Shown here: positions 60,289 through 64,000 of the stretch, piece by piece
How the letters are laid out: each line of letters starts with the position of its first letter
Position numbering within the stretch: the first letter of the stretch is position 1
From: Nannochloropsis oceanica
Taxonomy: Eukaryota; Sar; Eustigmatophyceae; Eustigmatales; Monodopsidaceae
Reading direction: 5' to 3'
Length of the DNA: 64,000 bases
Assembly: GCA_004519485.1 (NCBI GenBank)
Contig: CP038121.1
Span: forward strand, 1-64,000
Notes under the pieces: generated by a model
The model's database searches: none
Told to the model about the DNA's origin: nothing
Seen by the model: the letters and a program-made list of their open reading frames with translations, nothing else
Program-made: the position numbers and the translations under genes

Positions 60289-61390
60289 GTGTTGGAGAAG
60301 GGAGGGGTCGCAGGGCATTACGAAAATATATGATAAGCATTTATTTATTTCCCCCTTGTCGTTTTATCCCACCTAATTAATTTTGTATACACGTGATGTA
60401 TGATAGACCGAATCCAGCCTCCTTAAGAGAGACGGCGAAGGGAGAAGCAGCGACAGGGACAGGGATGGAGGGAGAGAGGGGGGTAGGGGGAAGAGGGGGG
60501 GGAGGAGAGGAGTCCGAGCGGGTAGATATGAGCGTAAGCGACACCTTGAACGCAGTTAGTGATGCGCTGTCTGCAAGAGGAGAAGGAGGAGGAGAAGGAG
60601 GAAGAGAATGTAAAAATACGTAAAAGCTGATACGTGAAGGACCCAAAGCACAAGAAATCGATGGAGGGATTAATGAAGGACAGAAAGGCAAGATGTAGTG
60701 CTAGGTACACTTTTTTGAGTGTCCTTGTTTCCCACGCGTCCATTCAAATTCAGAGCGAGAAACAGCAGAGAAAGAAAGGTGGAAGAGGGCCAACGAGAAG
60801 GGTGTGTGCATAACGAAACATTTTTTTTCCAGAGTACTTTTGTCAGTGTATCGCTGATTCAGCGTCAGAGCAAGGACGGCGGGACATGGAAGCAGCAGAA
60901 ATATTATTTCATCGGCCGTCTTTTGATGACGCACATAGAGAAAGAGCGAGGAGGGACGGCAAATAGTGTGAGAGGATGCAAGACTTTAGTGTACGAGTGA
61001 GTGTACGAGTAGCAGGCGACTCGATATGTGGTGAGGGAGAGAATCGTAAGCAGCCCGTTCCACATCGTTTGGCCGTCTTAACGGTTTGGGGCCGAGAAAA
61101 GGCGAAATTAGGGTTGAACGAGGGCAGGAAAAAAGGAGACTGACATATGAGATTTTTGTCTCTTGGGTGGAATACTGCTTCCAAAACAGTGTATCGAGAG
61201 TGGGTATATCGGGCGCGTGCAGATTTCGGGAAATGAAAAGGAATCGCACCATTTCATTCTTCAAGAGGCCGTGTACGACCCCAAGTGAACCGCAAAAGCT
61301 GCGACACGTCCGTCGACAACAAAAAAGAAGATGCCTTTGCTTCTGCTGAAGTCGACATAAAATTATGGACATGTCAAAGTCCCTGTGATG
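60289..61390. other. Intergenic gap after the antiporter
   Basis: About 1.1 kb of 3' flank and spacer with only short open frames. A purine-rich stretch lies at 60420-60620. No gene is seen. Confidence 0.5.
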
Positions 61391-62332
61391 CCCCACTCAC
61401 AACCCAACGTCTGGCGTAACGTGGCGATCTCATTTGTCTTGCTATCGATCTGTTCCTCAACAAAATGTTGCCTTTCTGTCAATTTACGAATCTCGGTCAC
61501 GAGGTGACCCAATGTCTAGGTAGTGTTGGGACCATGCGTCGATGGAAGAGAATGCTGAAGTTTCCGAAAGGTACCGACCAAATCTGACAATTCAGTATCA
61601 TTTTCAAGAGGATCATTTGTACTAGACTTTTTCGATGCTTTGGATCTCATATCTAAGTTATTTGGCATAACACATATCTGAAAAAGATTTGTCAAAGAAC
61701 GCATTCTATATCACTCACCAGGATGAACCAACTCCTTTCACAATCTCTTTTCATTCTTGATTCTTGGTATCTCGCGTGCAAGTGCAGACCCCATTATCGC
61801 GTTCTATTTCTACTTCGTCCTCTTCGACATTTTCCCCATCGCTCTCCATGTCTTAAATGGGGACTTCCCAGAGGCTGCAAGTCAGCAAAAGCAGCCGAGA
61901 AAAAATGACGCCCCTCCGCTTTCCCACTGTCGTCCCGGATGTCCTCTTCAGTAAAGTTTGGTTTCCTCTCGTCATAATCTCCATCCTGGCGCTCCTCCTG
62001 GTCTTTTGTCTCTTCCTCCTGTCCCTCCTCCCTCCAGTGTCCTTGCTTTTTTTGGGAGCGAATCGCCCTGGGAGAGTGGGCCGGCAACGTACTCAACCCG
62101 CATTCACCCGCCGCCCGGGCTACTGCCGTCTCGTGTTTAAGTCTACATGCACCGCAGTCTGCCAGCAGCCGCAGAAATTTCCCATGATTCTTGATCTTGC
62201 ACCAGCGGCAGTCTTGCATGTGGCTGCAGGCAATGTGTACTCGTCTTTCCGCGCGCTTTTGGCGACCCCCCTCTCCGCCTGCTGATCAATGACCGTTGCC
62301 GCTGGTGGGCCAAAGTCATCCGCCCCTGCCAT
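61391..62332 (-). pseudogene. Possible degraded or unresolved gene with a four-Cys motif
   Basis: Minus-strand frames look protein-like but do not form one clean model. An N-terminal piece starts at 62332 (MAGADDFGPPAATVIDQQAE). A neighbouring frame carries C-x2-C-x14-C-x2-C (CRWCKIKNHGKF...CGAC, about 62140-62215), like a small zinc ribbon, followed by a Glu/Asp/Arg-rich stretch. Further on, about 61400-61704, come a Ser/Asn-rich segment and a coiled-coil piece (LGHLVTEIRKLTERQHFVEE) in one frame split by an in-frame TAG. The first two pieces would join in phase only across a 17-base GT...AG segment, too short for a normal intron. I think it is a decayed gene, but a real multi-exon gene is possible. 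Confidence 0.35.
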
Positions 62333-63105
62333 GATACACTTAGAGATACATTTGTTCGTGATATGGTGTTATGTTAGTTTAGTAAGCGTGCAATCGTGAT
62401 AAAGTGTGAAGAGAAAACTTTTTTTTTCTTTGCGCTTGCAATCAAAGTAGCACAACCCCAGTGACCCAGGCACAACCCCGGAATCACCTTGGCGAGACGA
62501 AGAACGCCTCGTTTTTACTTTTTATTGCGCCAGCTTGTGATGCAATAAAAGACGGAAAATGCGGAGAAACATGCATGATAAGTGCAGGAGATGGCACGTG
62601 AAAGCGTCAACGAAGGCCATGCTGCAGCCACTTTGTAGACCCGTGTGTGGACCCCACCGTTGTTGCTTGACTCTCTTGCCCAAGTCTTGTGCGCGGTACC
62701 ACACACAATATCAGACTCAATACCTACCCTCCCGTACAGATTTGTCACCTCGCCCTCTTTCTCAAATTGTCCCGACGTCTGTGGCTGGCTTCGTGGCGGT
62801 GGATGGCTTTTGTGATTCGTCGCTCGTGCATCATTATCGAGCAGGCTTTTTCGCTCTTTGGTCTTGCCCTTTGCTTTTGCCACGCCATGGGCACCCGCAC
62901 AGCCGCCCTTTATGGTCAAGCATGTGGAAAGAGAGGATTTTAAGTGAAGCTGTGGGGGGTTTGCTTTTTGGTGTGCCCGGAAACCGAAATCAAACACTGC
63001 CCTCACTCGCCCTCCCTCCCTCCCCCCATAAAACATGCACTGCTTGCTTGCCTTGCTGCTTGTTGCCAACATCAACAACGACCACCAGAGGGAAGCACGA
63101 GAGCA

Positions 63106-63202
63106 TGCTTAGCAGCTTGGCCGCAAAGGTAGGAGGCACTGCATAGAAAGCGCGCCAGTTCTCTATGCCATGCCTCTGCCTTTGTGGCCAAGTTGCTAAG
63201 CA
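63106..63202. repeat. Imperfect palindrome in the diverged subtelomeric copy
   Basis: TGCTTAGCAGCTTGGCCGCA... at 63106 is followed by a near reverse complement ending ...TGGCCAAGTTGCTAAGCA at 63202, giving a ~97-base hairpin with a short GC-rich loop. A second pair (63069-63104 and 63339-63374, around cgaccaccagaggga) extends the inverted duplication outward with an insertion in the right arm. The first-exon region has thus been duplicated head-to-head. Confidence 0.75.
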
Positions 63203-63790
63203 CGGACTAAAAAGAAAGTTATGTAAGTTTTATGCTCTTTTTACTTTTCACCGTTACGAGCCTTGCCACCGGCATGGTGACATCTCCTTCTATCACATTT
63301 TGAGCACCAAAGTAAGCCCGCCCCGCATGACGGGGTAGCTCTCGTGGTTCCCTCTGGCGGTCGTGGTTGATGTTCCGGTCCAGGTAAGGTGGCTTGTGTA
63401 GATGCTTTTCGGGAGGGATTGTTGGTGGGGGTGGGTGGACGGTCGGTGCACGCGACCGCGAACCGTCGGGGGCATCGACCGCGAATCGTTGGGGGCATGT
63501 TGATCCATTCCCACCTGCCTGTCTGTCTTGCTTGAGTTTCTCTGCCTCGATGATACACGCAGAGGGATAATGGGGAGAGGGAAGATGAGCGATGGTTGGC
63601 GACTCCATAAAGGTGGATGAATATCGCTCCAGATATCGCCGATCAACAGCGACGCGTGAACCTCCAAATGCTAGAGTTTATCAGGTAGAACCAACTAGGG
63701 CAGTCTCTGGAACGGCGATCCATCTTTGTTGTGCGGGCTAGGAACCGTGCCAAGGTATTCACACAGTAGCACAACCATACATGTCAACAG

Positions 63791-64000
63791 TGAAGGGATG
63801 CGTGCTGCGGGAGGCATTCTTCTCGACAGCCCACACGGGGACTGGCACAGGCAGTGAGGGGGGCTCGGATGAAACATTTGAAATGGTTAAAGTATCTGTA
63901 GCTGTCTTCGGCTCGATGGTCGCAGTTTCTGGCTCTATCGCGTACGGCGTCCATCATTTCGACCGGAACATGGCAGCGACTGAGATCAAGTATATCGAGG
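63791..64000 (+). CDS. Exon 2 of a diverged paralogue of the subtelomeric coiled-coil gene (partial)
   Basis: After the acceptor catgtcaacag the same reading phase as in copies 1 and 2 gives KGCVLREAFFSTAHTGTGTG, then EMVKVSVAVFGSMVAVSGSI in place of the hydrophobic span, then HHFDRNMAATEIKYIE. The telomeric copies read KGRGLRGAFLSTLQTGTGTD ... AVHRLDQREIKRVE. Protein similarity is kept although the DNA has changed a lot, which points to selection. The first exon is not clear: the ATG at 63105 has a donor in the wrong phase (63129), and the donor matching the telomeric copies (63385) now lies beyond an inverted duplication. The gene is cut by the window end. Confidence 0.55.

Larger units (their letters stand above)
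62770..64000 (+). repeat. Diverged interior copy of the subtelomeric element
   Basis: Sequence words match the telomeric units in the same order: ggaaaccgaaatcaaacactgcc with a CT-rich tract (about 62979-63015), tgcactgcttgcttgccttgctgctt, cgaccaccagaggga, atgcttagcagcttgg (63105), aggtaaggtggcttgtgtagatgc (about 63383), cggtcggtgcacgcgac, and an exon-2 acceptor at 63790. Compared with the telomeric units it has extra DNA between the first-exon region and the intron, and again inside the intron. The element therefore also exists more than 60 kb from the chromosome end. It runs off the right edge of the window. Confidence 0.85.

Noticed and set aside
23804-62770. tRNA or rRNA genes in the larger intergenic gaps
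   Set aside because: Reading by eye I found no convincing cloverleaf with a TTC-loop motif and no rRNA-like stretch; a covariance-model scan would be decisive.

Overview
The window is the end of a nuclear chromosome of a GC-rich, compact eukaryote. It opens at base 1 with about 360 bases of CCCTAA repeat (TTAGGG on the other strand), so base 1 is the telomeric end and genes lie inward. Short introns with very regular borders (often gtagggaggg... at the 5' end and ...ccctccctcag at the 3' end), long Ser/Gln homopolymers and dense genes suggest a microalga. A stramenopile of the eustigmatophyte type (Nannochloropsis-like) is my best guess, inferred from style and not proven here.

Layout. 1-357: telomere. 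366-3683: two full tandem subtelomeric units (1592 and 1613 bp) plus a 113-bp stub. Each full unit carries a two-exon gene for a small, probably mitochondrial, one-membrane-span coiled-coil protein. 3684-5785: simple repeats and one perfect hairpin. 5786-8733 (-) and 9139-23803 (+): a head-to-head pair, eIF2B epsilon (translation initiation) and a 4,866-residue SMG1 kinase (nonsense-mediated decay). 23804-27370: gene-poor, with a decayed beta-propeller-like fragment. 27371-28423 (+): membrane-anchored SGNH/GDSL esterase. 28771-30852 (-): helical-repeat protein of unknown function.

32026-34571 and 35763-39290 (both -): two tandem paralogues that start with a cullin N-terminal domain but lack the cullin C-terminal half. 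40370-42274 (-): unknown four-span membrane protein. 44481-46427 (+): zinc-knuckle/poly-Gln protein. 46998-48167 (+): secreted or organelle-targeted chalcone-isomerase-like protein. 49143-60288 (+): 29-exon CPA2 cation/H+ antiporter of the CHX type. 61391-62332 (-): possible degraded gene with a four-cysteine motif. From about 62770 to the right edge a diverged copy of the subtelomeric element returns, with its second exon still open and protein-conserved.

Multi-exon models were built by hand from GT/AG borders, phase agreement and protein similarity remembered from known families. The antiporter, eIF2B epsilon, SMG1, CHI-like and membrane-protein models close in phase throughout.

Most notable observations: (1) a 75-bp minisatellite in antiporter intron 13 that copies a branch-site-like motif, a 3' splice site and the first 24 bases of exon 14 about 37 times, where use of any upstream copy leads to an early stop; (2) many introns whose G-rich 5' ends are complementary to their C-rich 3' ends; (3) the subtelomeric coiled-coil gene family, with a one-heptad length change between tandem copies and an in-frame-conserved diverged member 60 kb inside; (4) the pair of cullin-N-domain-only genes.
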